From assembly GCF_002001085.1 (NCBI RefSeq), contig NZ_MUNU01000006.1, positions 1 through 64,000 on the forward strand: 64,000 nt of DNA. The letters are read 5' to 3'. The notes under the pieces are model-generated. The model had not been told where the DNA came from and ran no database searches. It saw only the letters and a list, made by a program, of their open reading frames with translations. Position numbers and translations under genes: made by a program. Shown here one piece after another: positions 48,948 through 59,072 of the stretch; within the stretch, counting starts at the first letter, position 1; every line of letters begins with the position of its first letter. Origin of the DNA: Rhodanobacter sp. B05. Lineage in GTDB: Bacteria > Pseudomonadota > Gammaproteobacteria > Xanthomonadales > Rhodanobacteraceae.

Positions 48948-50193
48948 ACGCAATGGCAGGCTTTGCGTCGCGCTCATGCGCAGTCTGCGTCGTGCGCTTG
49001 TCGACCTCCGGCGCATCGCCGTTCTCGACCAGTCGCTTGTCGGTCGTGTCCAGGCGGTAGCTCATCGCCACCTTCTGCGGATTCACCTCGACTCCGGGGC
49101 GCACGCGCTGCAGGCCGTTCACCACCACCAGGTCGTTCGCCTGCAGGCCGCTGTCGATCACGCGCAAGCCGTGGAACAAGGGGCCGGTGTCCACCTTGCG
49201 GTATTGCACCTTGTGCTCCTTGTCGACCACATAGACGAACTGATTGCCCAGATCGGTGCCGATCGCGCGGTCGTCGACCAGCACGCGCGGCCGCGCCTGG
49301 CCGCTCTGCAGCTGCACGCGGGCGTACAGCCCGGGGGTGTACAGCCCGTCGGCGTTGTCGAACACCGCGCGCAGGCGGATCGTGCCGGAGCCGGTGTGCA
49401 ACTGGTTGTCGACGAAGTCGAGGCGGCCCTGGTGCGGATGGCCCGATTCGTCGGCGAGTCCCATCGACGCCTCGATCCGTGCGCTGCTGCCGGCCTGCTT
49501 CGCATCGGCGCGCAGGTGGTCGAGCTTCAGCCAGGTCTGTTCGTCCACGTCGAAGTAGACGTACACCGGGTTCACCGAGACCACGCTGGTCAGCACGTCG
49601 CTGCTGGTGACCAGGTTGCCGGGAGTGACCCGGGCGTTGCTGACGCGACCGTCGATCGGCGAGCGCACGGTGGTGAAATCCAGGTTGAGGCGCGCCGCGG
49701 CCAGCGCCGCGCTGGCGGCGGCGAGCTGCGCCTGCGCACTTTGCGCGGCGGTGTCCTGGCGATCGGCCTCCTGCTTGGCGATCGCATGCTGGGCCAGCAA
49801 CATCGCGGCACGGCGCTGGTTGGTCCAGGCCAGGCTCAGTTCGGCTTTCGCCTGCGCCTGGTTCGCGGCCAGCCGGTCGACCTCGGCCTGATAGGGGCGC
49901 GCATCGAGCTGGAACAGCACGTCGCCCTTGTGCACCAGCGCGCCTTCCTGGAAATGCACCGACTCCACGAAACCGCCGACGCGCGGCTGTACCTGCACTG
50001 TGTTGACCGCCTGCACGCGGCCGGTGAACTCGGCGCTGTCGCTGACCTGGCGGGTCAGCGCCTGGGCCACGGTGACTTCGGGTGGCGGGCCGCCGGCGGG
50101 GCTTTGCGCGTGGCTGTTGTTACCGTGCAGCAGCACCCAGCTGCCCAGTACTCCGGCAGCAATCAGCGGGGCCAGCATCCATTGTTTTTTCAT
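48910..50193 (-). CDS. RND efflux periplasmic adaptor (MexE/AcrA type)
   Basis: A 427-residue membrane-fusion protein linking the RND pump to the outer-membrane channel. It has an uncleaved or signal-type N-terminal segment (WMLAPLIAAGVLGSWVLL), the lipoyl half-motifs (VNTVQVQPRVGGFVESVHFQEGALVHKGDVLFQLD and VRSPIDGRVSNARVTPGNLV), a helical hairpin between them and the beta-barrel/membrane-proximal domains (LYARVQLQSG). The extreme C-terminus is encoded by an inserted repeat. It is first gene of the operon adaptor-permease-channel-SDR and is divergent from a LysR regulator. Confidence 0.94.
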   Translation of the reverse strand: MKKQWMLAPLIAAGVLGSWVLLHGNNSHAQSPAGGPPPEVTVAQALTRQVSDSAEFTGRVQAVNTVQVQPRVGGFVESVHFQEGALVHKGDVLFQLDARPYQAEVDRLAANQAQAKAELSLAWTNQRRAAMLLAQHAIAKQEADRQDTAAQSAQAQLAAASAALAAARLNLDFTTVRSPIDGRVSNARVTPGNLVTSSDVLTSVVSVNPVYVYFDVDEQTWLKLDHLRADAKQAGSSARIEASMGLADESGHPHQGRLDFVDNQLHTGSGTIRLRAVFDNADGLYTPGLYARVQLQSGQARPRVLVDDRAIGTDLGNQFVYVVDKEHKVQYRKVDTGPLFHGLRVIDSGLQANDLVVVNGLQRVRPGVEVNPQKVAMSYRLDTTDKRLVENGDAPEVDKRTTQTAHERDAKPAIASLSLRERVPTGG

Positions 50194-50337
50194 CTTGCGC
50201 TCCCAACACCTTTGGTTGCCGGGCGCACATCCCCGGCGAAGGGTCGAGAGAATAGGTGTACTTCGCGGTATAGAAAATCCGTTTCCTGCGCATTACACTC
50301 GTGCGCCACAGTCACGAATCGACGAGGAATTGAAACA

Positions 50338-51306
50338 ATGGAAGACTTTTCCGCCATTTCGACCTTCGTCCGCGTGGTCGAGGCCAAGAGTTTCGCCGCC
50401 GCCGCCGCCCAACTGGGCATGACCCCGTCCGGCGTCAGCCGTGCGGTGGCGCGGCTGGAAACCCAGCTCGGCGCGCGCCTGCTGTTCCGTTCCACCCGCT
50501 CGCTGCGGCTCACCGACGAGGGCGCCTCGTTCCATGCCCGCTGCAAGGAGATCCTCGCCGACCTGGCCGAGGCCACCGAGGCGCTCAACTTCGCCAACAG
50601 CAAGCCGACCGGCAAGCTGCGCGTGGGCATCTCACTGTCGGTGGGTCGCGCCGCGGTGATCCCCCGGCTGACCGAATTCGAGCAGCGCTATCCGGACATC
50701 CGGCTGGAGCTGTCGATGAGCGACACGCCGATGGATCTCAATGGCGAAGGGCTGGATTGCGCGATCCGCGTCGGCCAGCTGGAGGATTCCAGCCTGATCG
50801 CGCGCAAGATCGGCTACCTGCGCAACGTGGTCTGCGCCTCGCCCGATTACCTGCGCCGTTACGGCGCGCCGCAGAGCATCGAGGATCTCAGGCAGCACCG
50901 CTGCATCAACTACGTCTATCCGAACGGCCGCCCGCGGCAATGGCAGTTCGATACCCCGGGAGGCCAGGTGAGCGTGGACATCGATGCGCACATGCTGATC
51001 AACGACGGCGAGTCGGTGCTGCAGGCCGTGGCCGCCGGCCTGGGCATCACCCAGGTGCCGCGCATGCTGGCCGCGTGCATGCTGGACAAGGGCATGCTGG
51101 AACTGGTGATGACCGACACGCGCTCGACCGGCAAGCCGGTATGGATCGTCTATCCGCAGCGCCGGCATCTGTCCGCGCGCATACAGGCGTTCATCGAGTG
51201 GGTGCGCGAGTTGTTCGAACGCACCAACGAGCCGAACAGTCTCAAGCGGCCATCCATGCCGGCCGTCGAGGCGCCGCGCGAGGAGTCCGTGCCGGTCGCG
51301 GCCTGA
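50338..51306 (+). CDS. LysR-family transcriptional regulator
   Basis: A 322-residue regulator with the LysR HTH (MEDFSAISTFVRVVEAKSF, AAQLGMTPSGVSRAVARLETQLGARLLFRSTR) and a periplasmic-binding-like effector domain (LRVGISLSVGRAAVIPRLTEFEQRYPDIRLEL, then GEGLDCAIRVGQLEDSSL). It is transcribed away from the RND operon across 144 bp, the classic arrangement for an effector-responsive activator or repressor of the adjacent pump. GAGGAA lies upstream of the start. The tail after residue 295 is low-complexity. Confidence 0.93.
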   Translation: MEDFSAISTFVRVVEAKSFAAAAAQLGMTPSGVSRAVARLETQLGARLLFRSTRSLRLTDEGASFHARCKEILADLAEATEALNFANSKPTGKLRVGISLSVGRAAVIPRLTEFEQRYPDIRLELSMSDTPMDLNGEGLDCAIRVGQLEDSSLIARKIGYLRNVVCASPDYLRRYGAPQSIEDLRQHRCINYVYPNGRPRQWQFDTPGGQVSVDIDAHMLINDGESVLQAVAAGLGITQVPRMLAACMLDKGMLELVMTDTRSTGKPVWIVYPQRRHLSARIQAFIEWVRELFERTNEPNSLKRPSMPAVEAPREESVPVAA

Positions 51307-51312
51307 GCGCCA

Positions 51313-51822
51313 TCAGCAGCGGCGCGGGCGGAACAGCGTGATCCGATCCGGTGCCGGCGTGCCCTCCGCAAGCAGCCAGTCCTGGGCGGCCAGCACGGCA
51401 ACGCACGGGCCAAGCGCCGCAATGCGGATGCTGCGCCCGGCGCCGCGCCGACGCAGGATCTCGAGCATGTCGCGCAACACGGCGCCGACGAACGGCGTGT
51501 AGAGATAGAGCAGCGTGGCCGGTGCAAGGTCGGCCGCGCGCGCATCCTGACAGTGGAATTGCACGTTCGACAGTTGCAAGGCGTGGGCGCCTGCCCGCGC
51601 GCAGGCCACATACTCGGGTTCGCGCTCGATGCCGATCGCCGCGGCGCCCGTGCAGATCGATGCCAGCAGCGGCACGTGTCCCAGCCCGGAGCCGGTCGAT
51701 GCGAGCCGGTCGAGCCGGTCGAGCGCATCCAGTCGCTGGCGCAGAGACTGCGGCTGGCGCAAGCCGGCATCGTGCTCCAGCGCCTCGATCAGGGCGTGCA
51801 GTGGCGACACCGCATCAACCAC
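51313..51822 (-). CDS. Small SAM-dependent methyltransferase-like protein
   Basis: A 169-residue protein with a condensed Rossmann methyltransferase pattern: GSGLGHVPLLASICTGAAAIGIEREPEYVACAR (motif I and acidic motif II), NVQFHCQDARAADLAPATLLYLYTPFVG (motif III/IV region) and a C-terminal strand. It is about two-thirds the length of typical class I enzymes. The substrate is unknown. It is convergent with the LysR gene, 6 bp apart, and upstream of uppP with a 26-bp gap on the same strand. Confidence 0.75.
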   Translation of the reverse strand: MVDAVSPLHALIEALEHDAGLRQPQSLRQRLDALDRLDRLASTGSGLGHVPLLASICTGAAAIGIEREPEYVACARAGAHALQLSNVQFHCQDARAADLAPATLLYLYTPFVGAVLRDMLEILRRRGAGRSIRIAALGPCVAVLAAQDWLLAEGTPAPDRITLFRPRRC

Positions 51823-51848
51823 GGCTCAGCATGCGCAACACGGGTGGC

Positions 51849-52646
51849 TCAGCCGCCGTGCGGCAGCCATATCAGCAAGGCCGCGCCGAAGGCGATGCGG
51901 TAGATCGCAAACGGGGTGAAGGTGTGAGTACGGATATAGCCGAGCAGCCACTTCACCGCGATGAACGCGACGATCGCCGACACCGCGAAACCTACGATGA
52001 GCGCGGTCCAGTCCTCGTGCGCCGCGCCGCCGTCCTTGACCACCTTGAGCAGCTCGTAGCCGGTGGCCGCATACATCGTCGGGATGCCGACCAGGAACGC
52101 GAACTCGGTCGCCGCCGCGCGGTTGCTGGTGCCGAACAGCATCGCGGTGAAGATGGTTGCCGCCGAGCGTGAAGTGCCCGGGAAGATACCGGCCACCATC
52201 TGCGCGATACCGACCAGGACCGCCACTTTCCAGGTGACTTCACTGCGCTCGGGCTGGCGCGCGGCGAGGAGTTCGGCGCCGATCATCCAGAACCCGCCGA
52301 TCACCAGCGCCCACGCGATCGGGGTCACTTTCTCCGGCAGCTTGAAGCCGAGCTTCACCGCGATGAAGCCAAGCACGGCGGTGATCAGGAAGGCCGTGAC
52401 CAGTTTCAGCAGATAGTCGCGATTGGCGGGGTCGCGCCATTGCGTCAGCAACTGCCAGATCCGCTTCCAGTAGATCAGCGTGACCGCGAGGATCGCGCCG
52501 GCCTGGATGCCGATGTTGAACAGGTCCGAACGCGCACCGAGCCCGAACTTCTCGGCGATCAGCAGGTGGCCGGTACTGGAGATCGGCAGGAACTCGGTGA
52601 TGCCTTCGATGATGCCCAGCAGGATGACATGAAGCAGATCGGTCAC
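51849..52646 (-). CDS. uppP: Undecaprenyl-diphosphate phosphatase
   Basis: Inner-membrane enzyme (UppP/BacA) that removes a phosphate from undecaprenyl diphosphate to recycle the lipid carrier for peptidoglycan and O-antigen; overproduction gives bacitracin resistance. The 265-residue protein has the signature GIIEGITEFLPISSTGHLLI (residues 11-30) and the second active-site block AQMVAGIFPGTSRSAATI, with about eight membrane helices. The start is taken as GTG 52646, where homology begins; in-frame sequence further upstream is not family-like. Confidence 0.95.
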   Translation of the reverse strand: MTDLLHVILLGIIEGITEFLPISSTGHLLIAEKFGLGARSDLFNIGIQAGAILAVTLIYWKRIWQLLTQWRDPANRDYLLKLVTAFLITAVLGFIAVKLGFKLPEKVTPIAWALVIGGFWMIGAELLAARQPERSEVTWKVAVLVGIAQMVAGIFPGTSRSAATIFTAMLFGTSNRAAATEFAFLVGIPTMYAATGYELLKVVKDGGAAHEDWTALIVGFAVSAIVAFIAVKWLLGYIRTHTFTPFAIYRIAFGAALLIWLPHGG

Positions 52647-52828
52647 GGGATGGTTCCGGAGGGACGAACGGGATGAGCCGGGGCGACGGCTCCGGCTGGC
52701 GGCACAGTTTACGTGGGTTTTGGCCGGGCCATCCGCGGCCGCGCGGCCGCGAACCGGGGCGCGGCGCACATGACCCGGGGTATGGCCCGGACCGGTGCGA
52801 GTGAGGGTGACACCGGGTACCGCGCCGT

Positions 52829-52845
52829 TGCACCGCGAAGGGGCT
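52829..52845 (+). promoter_or_regulatory. NtrC-like half-conserved site upstream of the torF-glnK-amtB unit
   Basis: TGCACC-GCGAA-GGGGCT matches the NtrC consensus TGCACC-N5-GGTGCA perfectly on the left and at four of six positions on the right. It lies about 100 bp upstream of the sigma-54 promoter, a normal enhancer distance. Only one such site is evident. Confidence 0.45.
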
Positions 52846-52929
52846 TGGACATCCCCGGTTTGGCGCAAGTCGCCTTCGAATCCCTCCCCGCGTTGTTGCT
52901 GCAATGCGGTAAAACGGCGTTTTCGCCGC

Positions 52930-52945
52930 CGGCACGCCACTTGCT
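52930..52945 (+). promoter_or_regulatory. Sigma-54 promoter of the porin-glnK-amtB operon
   Basis: CGGCACG-CCAC-TTGCT matches the sigma-54 consensus (TGGCACG-N4-TTGCW) at all but the first base. The invariant GG (52931-52932) and GC (52943-52944) have the required 12-bp offset. Predicted start of transcription is near 52956, giving a leader of about 100 nt before the porin gene. It supports nitrogen control of the three genes. Confidence 0.8.
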
Positions 52946-53053
52946 GTGTACCAGGCAGGGCAACGCATCGCGGCGTTGCTCCGGTGCCTGGTGCCATGCA
53001 CAAGGAAAGGCATCGATGGATCCCGCGCCACCGTGGAATGAGGGGGCAGATCG

Positions 53054-53815
53054 ATGAAGCGACGGACGATAAGGGGAGTGTGTACCGGTGTGGCCGTGCT
53101 GGCCGTGCTGGCTGGCCAGGCCGCGTGGGCAGCGGAAGCCGCCAGCAGTACCAATGGCAGCGTGGCGGTGGTCAACGACTACCTGTTTCGCGGCCTTTCG
53201 CAAACCAATCAAAAGCCGGCGGTGCAGCCGGGCATCGAGTACGACCATGCCAGTGGCTGGTACGTCGGCGCATGGGGCAGCAACATCAGCTGGTTGTCGG
53301 ATACCTCGACTTCGACGGCGCCGCTTTCCAGCAGTCTCGAGGTCGATCTCTACACCGGCTATCGGGGCAGCTTCAGCGGCGGCTGGAGCTACGACGTCGG
53401 GCTGTACGAGTACTACTACCCCGGCGACTATCCCGCCGGTTTCACCCGGCCGTACACCACCGAAGGCTATGTCTCGCTGGCATACAAGACGCTGTCGCTG
53501 AAGTACTCGCACTCGTTCACCAACCTGTTCGGCTTCCCCGACAGCAGGCACAGCGGCTACCTCGACCTGTCCTGGAACGTCGAGTTCACGCCCGGCTGGA
53601 CCCTCAACACGCATGTGGGGCACCAGCACGTGGCCAACACGCCGGGCTTTTCCTACACCGACTGGAAGCTGGGCGTGACCCGGGCCTTCAGCCATGGCTA
53701 TTCGGTTGCGCTCGGCTACTACGACACCAATGCCAAACGCACCGCCTACACCAACGCGTACGGCCATTTCGTCGGCCGTGCCACCGGCGTGCTGAGCCTG
53801 AGCAAGGCGTTCTGA
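53054..53815 (+). CDS. TorF-family putative outer-membrane porin (TIGR02001 type)
   Basis: A 253-residue protein with a signal peptide (residues 1-26, ending QAAWA) and a beta-barrel of alternating hydrophobic and aromatic strands. The diagnostic start is VAVVNDYLFRGLSQTNQKPAVQPGIEYDHASGWYVGAWGSN. The end, LSLSKAF, carries the C-terminal aromatic residue needed for barrel assembly. The family is of unproven function. It lies 60 bp before glnK and behind a sigma-54 promoter, which suggests passage of ammonium or small nitrogen compounds across the outer membrane (inference). Confidence 0.88.
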   Translation: MKRRTIRGVCTGVAVLAVLAGQAAWAAEAASSTNGSVAVVNDYLFRGLSQTNQKPAVQPGIEYDHASGWYVGAWGSNISWLSDTSTSTAPLSSSLEVDLYTGYRGSFSGGWSYDVGLYEYYYPGDYPAGFTRPYTTEGYVSLAYKTLSLKYSHSFTNLFGFPDSRHSGYLDLSWNVEFTPGWTLNTHVGHQHVANTPGFSYTDWKLGVTRAFSHGYSVALGYYDTNAKRTAYTNAYGHFVGRATGVLSLSKAF

Positions 53816-54214
<399 letters not shown>

Positions 54215-54235
54215 CTCCTGTCCTGCGAGGTTTCC

Positions 54236-55591
54236 ATGAAAGACTTTTCGCTGTTCCGCCAACTGCGAGGCTTGCCCGCGTGGTTGCCGCCGCTGATGAT
54301 ATTCGGTCTGTTGCTGCTGGCCCCGACGGCGCATGCCGAGGCGGCTGCCGCGGCGCCGGTGGTCGACAAGGGCGACGAGGCCTGGATGCTCACCTCGACC
54401 CTGCTGGTGCTGATGATGACCGTACCCGGTGTCGCGCTGTTCTACGGCGGTCTGGTGCGCTCGAAGAACGTGCTGTCGGTGCTGATGCAGGTGCTGACGG
54501 TGTTCTCGATGATCACGGTGCTTTGGGTGATCTACGGCTACAGCTTCGCCTTCAACGCCGGCAACCCGTTCATCGGCAATGCCGGCAAGCTGTTCCTGCG
54601 CGGAGTCACCACGACCTCGTTGTCGAATACCTTCACCAGCACGGTGAAGCTGCCCGAGTTTGTCTTCGTCGTGTTCCAGGCGACCTTTGCCGGCATTACC
54701 GGCACACTGATCGTCGGCTCGCTGGCCGAGCGCATGAAGTTCGGCGCGGTGCTGCTGTTCACCGCGCTCTGGTTCACCTTCGCCTACATACCGATCGCGC
54801 ACATGGTGTGGGGCCCGGGCGGTTTCATGCTGACCCGGGGCGCGCTCGATTTCGCCGGCGGTACGGTGGTGCACATCAACGCCGGCATCGCCGGCCTGGT
54901 CGGCGCCTACCTGCTCGGGCCGCGCCAGGGTCTCGGCCGCGAGGCGATGCGGCCGCACAACCTCACCTTCACCATGATCGGCGCGTCGCTGCTCTGGGTC
55001 GGCTGGTTCGGCTTCAATGCGGGCTCCAATCTCGAGGCGAACGCGGGCGCGGCGCTGGCCTTCATCAACACCCTGGTCGCGACGGCGGCGGCGGTGCTGG
55101 CTTGGCTGCTGATCGAGCGCGTGTTCCGGGGCAAGCCGTCGATGCTCGGCGGCGCATCCGGCGCGGTGGCGGGCCTGGTGGCGATCACTCCGGCCTGCGG
55201 TACGGTCGGGCCGATGGGCTCGATTGTCATTGGCGCCATCGCCAGCCTGGTCTGCTTCTGGGGTGTCAGCGGATTGAAGCGGTTGCTGAAGGCGGACGAT
55301 GCGCTGGATGTGTTTGGCGTGCACGGCATCGGTGGTATCGCCGGCGCCCTGCTCACCGGCCTATTCACCGCGCCCGTGCTGGGTGGCACCGGCACGGCCG
55401 ATTTCTCCATGCTGCACCAGTTGGGCGTGCAGGGCCTGGGCGTGTTGGTCACCCTGGTCTGGAGCGGTGTGGTCTCGCTGCTCGCCTACCTGATCGTCCG
55501 CGCACTGTTCGGTGGCCTGCGTGTCGACGAAGAGAGCGAACTGCAAGGTCTCGACATCACCAGCCATGGCGAGGCAGCGTACGAGCCATGA
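54236..55591 (+). CDS. amtB: Ammonium transporter AmtB
   Basis: A 451-residue inner-membrane ammonium channel. It has a probable cleaved signal segment (residues 1-33, LLLLAPTAHAEA), a mature start DEAWMLTSTLLVLMMTVPGVALFYGGLVR, and eleven membrane helices. The pore histidine pair is in YIPIAHMVWGPGG and DVFGVHGIGGIAG. The AGSNLEANAGAALAFINT and GLRVDEESELQGLDITSHGEAAYE tail are the GlnK-interacting end of classic AmtB proteins. Co-transcribed with the porin and glnK genes. Confidence 0.96.
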   Translation: MKDFSLFRQLRGLPAWLPPLMIFGLLLLAPTAHAEAAAAAPVVDKGDEAWMLTSTLLVLMMTVPGVALFYGGLVRSKNVLSVLMQVLTVFSMITVLWVIYGYSFAFNAGNPFIGNAGKLFLRGVTTTSLSNTFTSTVKLPEFVFVVFQATFAGITGTLIVGSLAERMKFGAVLLFTALWFTFAYIPIAHMVWGPGGFMLTRGALDFAGGTVVHINAGIAGLVGAYLLGPRQGLGREAMRPHNLTFTMIGASLLWVGWFGFNAGSNLEANAGAALAFINTLVATAAAVLAWLLIERVFRGKPSMLGGASGAVAGLVAITPACGTVGPMGSIVIGAIASLVCFWGVSGLKRLLKADDALDVFGVHGIGGIAGALLTGLFTAPVLGGTGTADFSMLHQLGVQGLGVLVTLVWSGVVSLLAYLIVRALFGGLRVDEESELQGLDITSHGEAAYEP

Positions 55592-55597
55592 GCTCCA

Positions 55598-55626
55598 ACG
55601 GGTCCGCGCCGGTGGCGCGGACCCGT
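55598..55626 (+). terminator. Hairpin after amtB
   Basis: Perfect 13-bp arms ACGGGTCCGCGCC and its complement (55598-55610 with 55614-55626) with a GGT loop begin 7 bp after the amtB stop codon. There is no T-tract, so it is either a factor-dependent terminator or an mRNA-stabilising end. Confidence 0.6.
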
Positions 55627-55751
55627 GACCGGACGAAATGCGGAAGTGGAACAGAGCTGCATGTGTGGCCGCGGGATCATACCGATGGCCTATGGCGCCG
55701 TACGGATGCCACGACCTAAGCTGCGGCTTCCATGCATCTTCAGGGGGCGTC

Positions 55752-58700
55752 ATGCACAAGGCGACGATGGGCTGGCTCGGCCGCGCGGCGGCAATTGCAA
55801 TCCTGTTCGGCGCGGCGGCAGACGCGTCGCCTGCGCCCCCGCTGCTGCAGTCACCGACGCTCTCGGCGGATCGCATCGCGTTCGCGTACGGCGGTGAAAT
55901 CTGGACGGTGCCGCGCGCCGGTGGCGACGCCACGCTGCTGGTGGGCGGCCAGGGCACGGCCAGCGCGCCGGTGTTTTCGCCGGATGGCAACCGCATTGCC
56001 TACACGGCCAACGTCAACGGCAACGACGACGTGTTCGTGGTGCCGGCCGGCGGCGGCCAGCCGACCCGCCTGACCTGGCATCCGGACCACGATGCCGCGG
56101 TGGGCTGGACGCCGGATGGCAAGGGCGTGCTGATCCGCTCGCACCGCCACGCCACCAATGATTCCTACCAGTTGTATGTAATGCCCATGACGGGTGGCCT
56201 GCCGACCGCGCTGCCGTTGTCGATGGCCGAGCAGGGTTCGTTCTCGCCGGATGGATCGCACATCGCCTACAACCCGATCGGCCAGTGGGAGCCGGACTGG
56301 CGCGACTATCACGGCGGCCAGACCACCCGGATCTGGATTGCGCGCTTGTCCGATTCCAGCATCGTCAAGCTGCCGCACGCGAACGCCAACGACAGCGACC
56401 CGATGTGGATGGGCGATACGGTCTATTTCCTGTCCGATCGCGATGGTCCGGCCACGCTGTATGCCTACGCAGTCGGCAGCGGCAAGCTGACCCGGCTGAT
56501 CGACAACCACGGCTTTCCGATCGACGGCGCGGCGGCGGCCGATGGCACGATCGTCTACAGCCAGATGGGCGTGCTGCACCTGTACGACGTGGCCAGCGGA
56601 CATGACCAGCGCGTGCCGGTGCGCGTCGACGGGCCGCTGCCGCAGACGGTGCCGCACTTCGAGAAGGTGGCCAAACAGATCCAGCATGCCGGCATCTCGC
56701 CAACCGGCGCCCGCGCCGTGTTCGAGGCACATGGCGAGATCCTCACCGTACCCGCCGACAAGGGTGACATCCGCAACATCACCAACACCTCCAATGCCGC
56801 CGAGCGGGATCCGGCATGGTCGCCGGACGGCAAGTCGATCGCCTATTTCTCCGACGCCGGTGGCGAATACGCGCTCACCATCCGCAGCCAGGATGGCCTG
56901 GGCCAGCCACGCCGGATCAACCTGGGCCAGCCGCCATCGTTCTTCTACAGCCCGGTATGGTCGCCCGACGGCAAGCGCATTGCCTACAGCGACAAGCGGC
57001 TGAACCTCTGGTATGTCGATCTCGAGCATCCGACGCCGGTGAAGGTCGACACCGATCGCTTCGACACGCCGCTGCACGAGTTCGACGTCAGCTGGTCGCC
57101 GGACGGCCGCTGGCTGACCTATACCAAGCAGCTACCGAACCATCTGCGTGCGGTGTTCGTGTATGCGCTGGCCACGCACCAGGCCACACAGGTCACCGAC
57201 GGCATGAGCGATTGCCTGTATCCGGTGTTCGATCGCAACGGCAAGTACCTGTATTACACCGCGAGCACCGACGAGGGCCTCAGCCCGGGCTGGCTGGACA
57301 TGACCAGCGAGGCGCATCCGGTCACCCGCAGTGTCTACGTGGCGGTGCTGCGCAAGGATCTGCCGTCGCCACTGCAACCGCAAAGCGACGAGGACAAGGG
57401 CCCGGCCGCGGAAGACAGCCACAAGAACGAGGGCAAGCCGCCAGCGCCGGACAAGTCGATGGTCGACATCGACTTCGACGGCCTGGCCCAGCGCACCCTG
57501 GCGCTGCCGATCGAGGCGGCCAATTATGTCGGCATGGTCGCCGGCAAGAGCGGCGTGCTGTACCTGCTGCAGGCGCCGCAGGTGCCGGGCGAGGACGCCG
57601 CCAGCACCCTGCAGCGTTTCGAGCTGGACCAGCGCAAGACCGACAAACTGGCCGAGGACGTCAAGCAGTTCGCGCTGTCCGATGATGGCAACAAGCTGCT
57701 CTACCAGAGCGGCGATGACTGGTTCATCACCGACGCCGGCAAGCCGGTCAAGAAGGGCGACGGCGAGCTCAAGACCGGCGGGATGGAAGTGCAGGTGGTG
57801 CCGCGCCAGGAGTGGGCGCAGATGTACAACGAGGTCTGGCGGATCGAGCGCGACTTCTTCTACGACCCGCATCATCACGGCCTGGATCTGCTCGCTGCCG
57901 AACAGCGCTTCCGCCCCTACCTGGCCGGCGTCGGCAGCCGCGAGGATCTCAACGTGCTGTTCCGGCGCATGCTGGCTTACATGTCGGTCGGGCACATGTT
58001 CGTGCGTGGCGGCGCCATGCCCGAGATCGCGAAAATCGATGTCGGTCTGCTCGGCGCCGACTACAGTGTGGATCACGACCGCTATCGCTTCAGCCATGTG
58101 TACAGCGGCGAGAACTGGAATCCGGACCTGCATGCGCCGCTGACCCAGCCCGGCGTGAACGTGCAGGCCGGCGAATACCTGCTCGCGGTCAATGGCCAGC
58201 TCCTGCATGCCGGCGACAACCTCTATGGCTTCTTCCAGCAGACCGTCGGCAAGCAGGTGGTGTTGCGGGTCGGCCCGCATGCCGACGGCAGCGGGGCGCG
58301 CAATGTCACCGTGGTGCCGGTCAAGAGCGAGTTCGGCTTGCGTCATCTCGACTGGATCGAACACAACCGCAGGGAGGTCGATCGACTCAGCGATGGCCAG
58401 CTGGCCTACGTGTATCTGCCGGACACCGCCGAGGGTGGCTTCCGCAACTTCAACCGCTACTACTTCGCGCAGACCGACAAGCACGGCGCACTCATCGACG
58501 AGCGCTACAACCATGGCGGCCAGCTTGCCGATTACATTGTCGACGCGCTGCAGCGCAAGCCGATGAGCCGGGTGATGACCCGCGAGGGCGAGACCTATAC
58601 CGAGCCGACCCAGGCGATCTATGGTCCCAAGGCGATGCTGATCAACCAGTTCTCCGGCTCCGGTGGCGACGCATTGCCGTGGTACTTCAAGCGCAGCGAG

Positions 58701-59030
58701 GTCGGCCCGTTGATCGGCGAGCGCACCTGGGGTGGCCTGGTCGGCATCGGCGGCTATCCACCCCTGCTCGATGGCGGCCGCGTCACCGCGCCACGCTGGG
58801 CGATCTTCGGCCTGCATGGCCAGTGGGAAGTGGAGAACCACGGCATCGCGCCGGATATCGAGGTCTGGCAGGACCCGGAGCTGATCCGCCAGGGCCATGA
58901 TCCGCAATTGGAAAAGGCAGTCGAGGTGCTGATGCAGCAACTCAAGGCGCACCCGGCGCCGAGCTATCCCGACCCGGCCTATCCGGACTATCACCCGACT
59001 ATGCCGCCGGTGGAGGCAGGTGGCGGCTGA
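55752..59030 (+). CDS. Tricorn-type S41 protease homologue, exported
   Basis: A 1092-residue protein with a signal peptide (GWLGRAAAIAILFGAAADAS). The N-terminal half is a PD40 beta-propeller (IAFAYGGEIWTVPRAGGD, FSPDGNRIAYTANVNGNDDVFVV and further blades). A second propeller, a PDZ-like domain (about 785-860) and an S41 catalytic domain follow. His748 (VGHMFV) and Ser970 (NQFSGSGGD) sit almost exactly where the archaeal tricorn protease has its His746 and Ser965. Bacterial homologues are periplasmic peptidases that trim peptides. It lies between amtB and glnA but is not obviously nitrogen-regulated. Confidence 0.92.
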   Translation: MHKATMGWLGRAAAIAILFGAAADASPAPPLLQSPTLSADRIAFAYGGEIWTVPRAGGDATLLVGGQGTASAPVFSPDGNRIAYTANVNGNDDVFVVPAGGGQPTRLTWHPDHDAAVGWTPDGKGVLIRSHRHATNDSYQLYVMPMTGGLPTALPLSMAEQGSFSPDGSHIAYNPIGQWEPDWRDYHGGQTTRIWIARLSDSSIVKLPHANANDSDPMWMGDTVYFLSDRDGPATLYAYAVGSGKLTRLIDNHGFPIDGAAAADGTIVYSQMGVLHLYDVASGHDQRVPVRVDGPLPQTVPHFEKVAKQIQHAGISPTGARAVFEAHGEILTVPADKGDIRNITNTSNAAERDPAWSPDGKSIAYFSDAGGEYALTIRSQDGLGQPRRINLGQPPSFFYSPVWSPDGKRIAYSDKRLNLWYVDLEHPTPVKVDTDRFDTPLHEFDVSWSPDGRWLTYTKQLPNHLRAVFVYALATHQATQVTDGMSDCLYPVFDRNGKYLYYTASTDEGLSPGWLDMTSEAHPVTRSVYVAVLRKDLPSPLQPQSDEDKGPAAEDSHKNEGKPPAPDKSMVDIDFDGLAQRTLALPIEAANYVGMVAGKSGVLYLLQAPQVPGEDAASTLQRFELDQRKTDKLAEDVKQFALSDDGNKLLYQSGDDWFITDAGKPVKKGDGELKTGGMEVQVVPRQEWAQMYNEVWRIERDFFYDPHHHGLDLLAAEQRFRPYLAGVGSREDLNVLFRRMLAYMSVGHMFVRGGAMPEIAKIDVGLLGADYSVDHDRYRFSHVYSGENWNPDLHAPLTQPGVNVQAGEYLLAVNGQLLHAGDNLYGFFQQTVGKQVVLRVGPHADGSGARNVTVVPVKSEFGLRHLDWIEHNRREVDRLSDGQLAYVYLPDTAEGGFRNFNRYYFAQTDKHGALIDERYNHGGQLADYIVDALQRKPMSRVMTREGETYTEPTQAIYGPKAMLINQFSGSGGDALPWYFKRSEVGPLIGERTWGGLVGIGGYPPLLDGGRVTAPRWAIFGLHGQWEVENHGIAPDIEVWQDPELIRQGHDPQLEKAVEVLMQQLKAHPAPSYPDPAYPDYHPTMPPVEAGGG

Positions 59031-59072
59031 CGCGGCTCCGCGCCGGCGATGGGCGGTGCGGGTTCAAGTGAC

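Noticed and set aside
48883-50337. Long upstream extension of the LysR regulator
   Set aside because: This part is antisense to the adaptor gene; the LysR domain begins exactly at the ATG at 50338.
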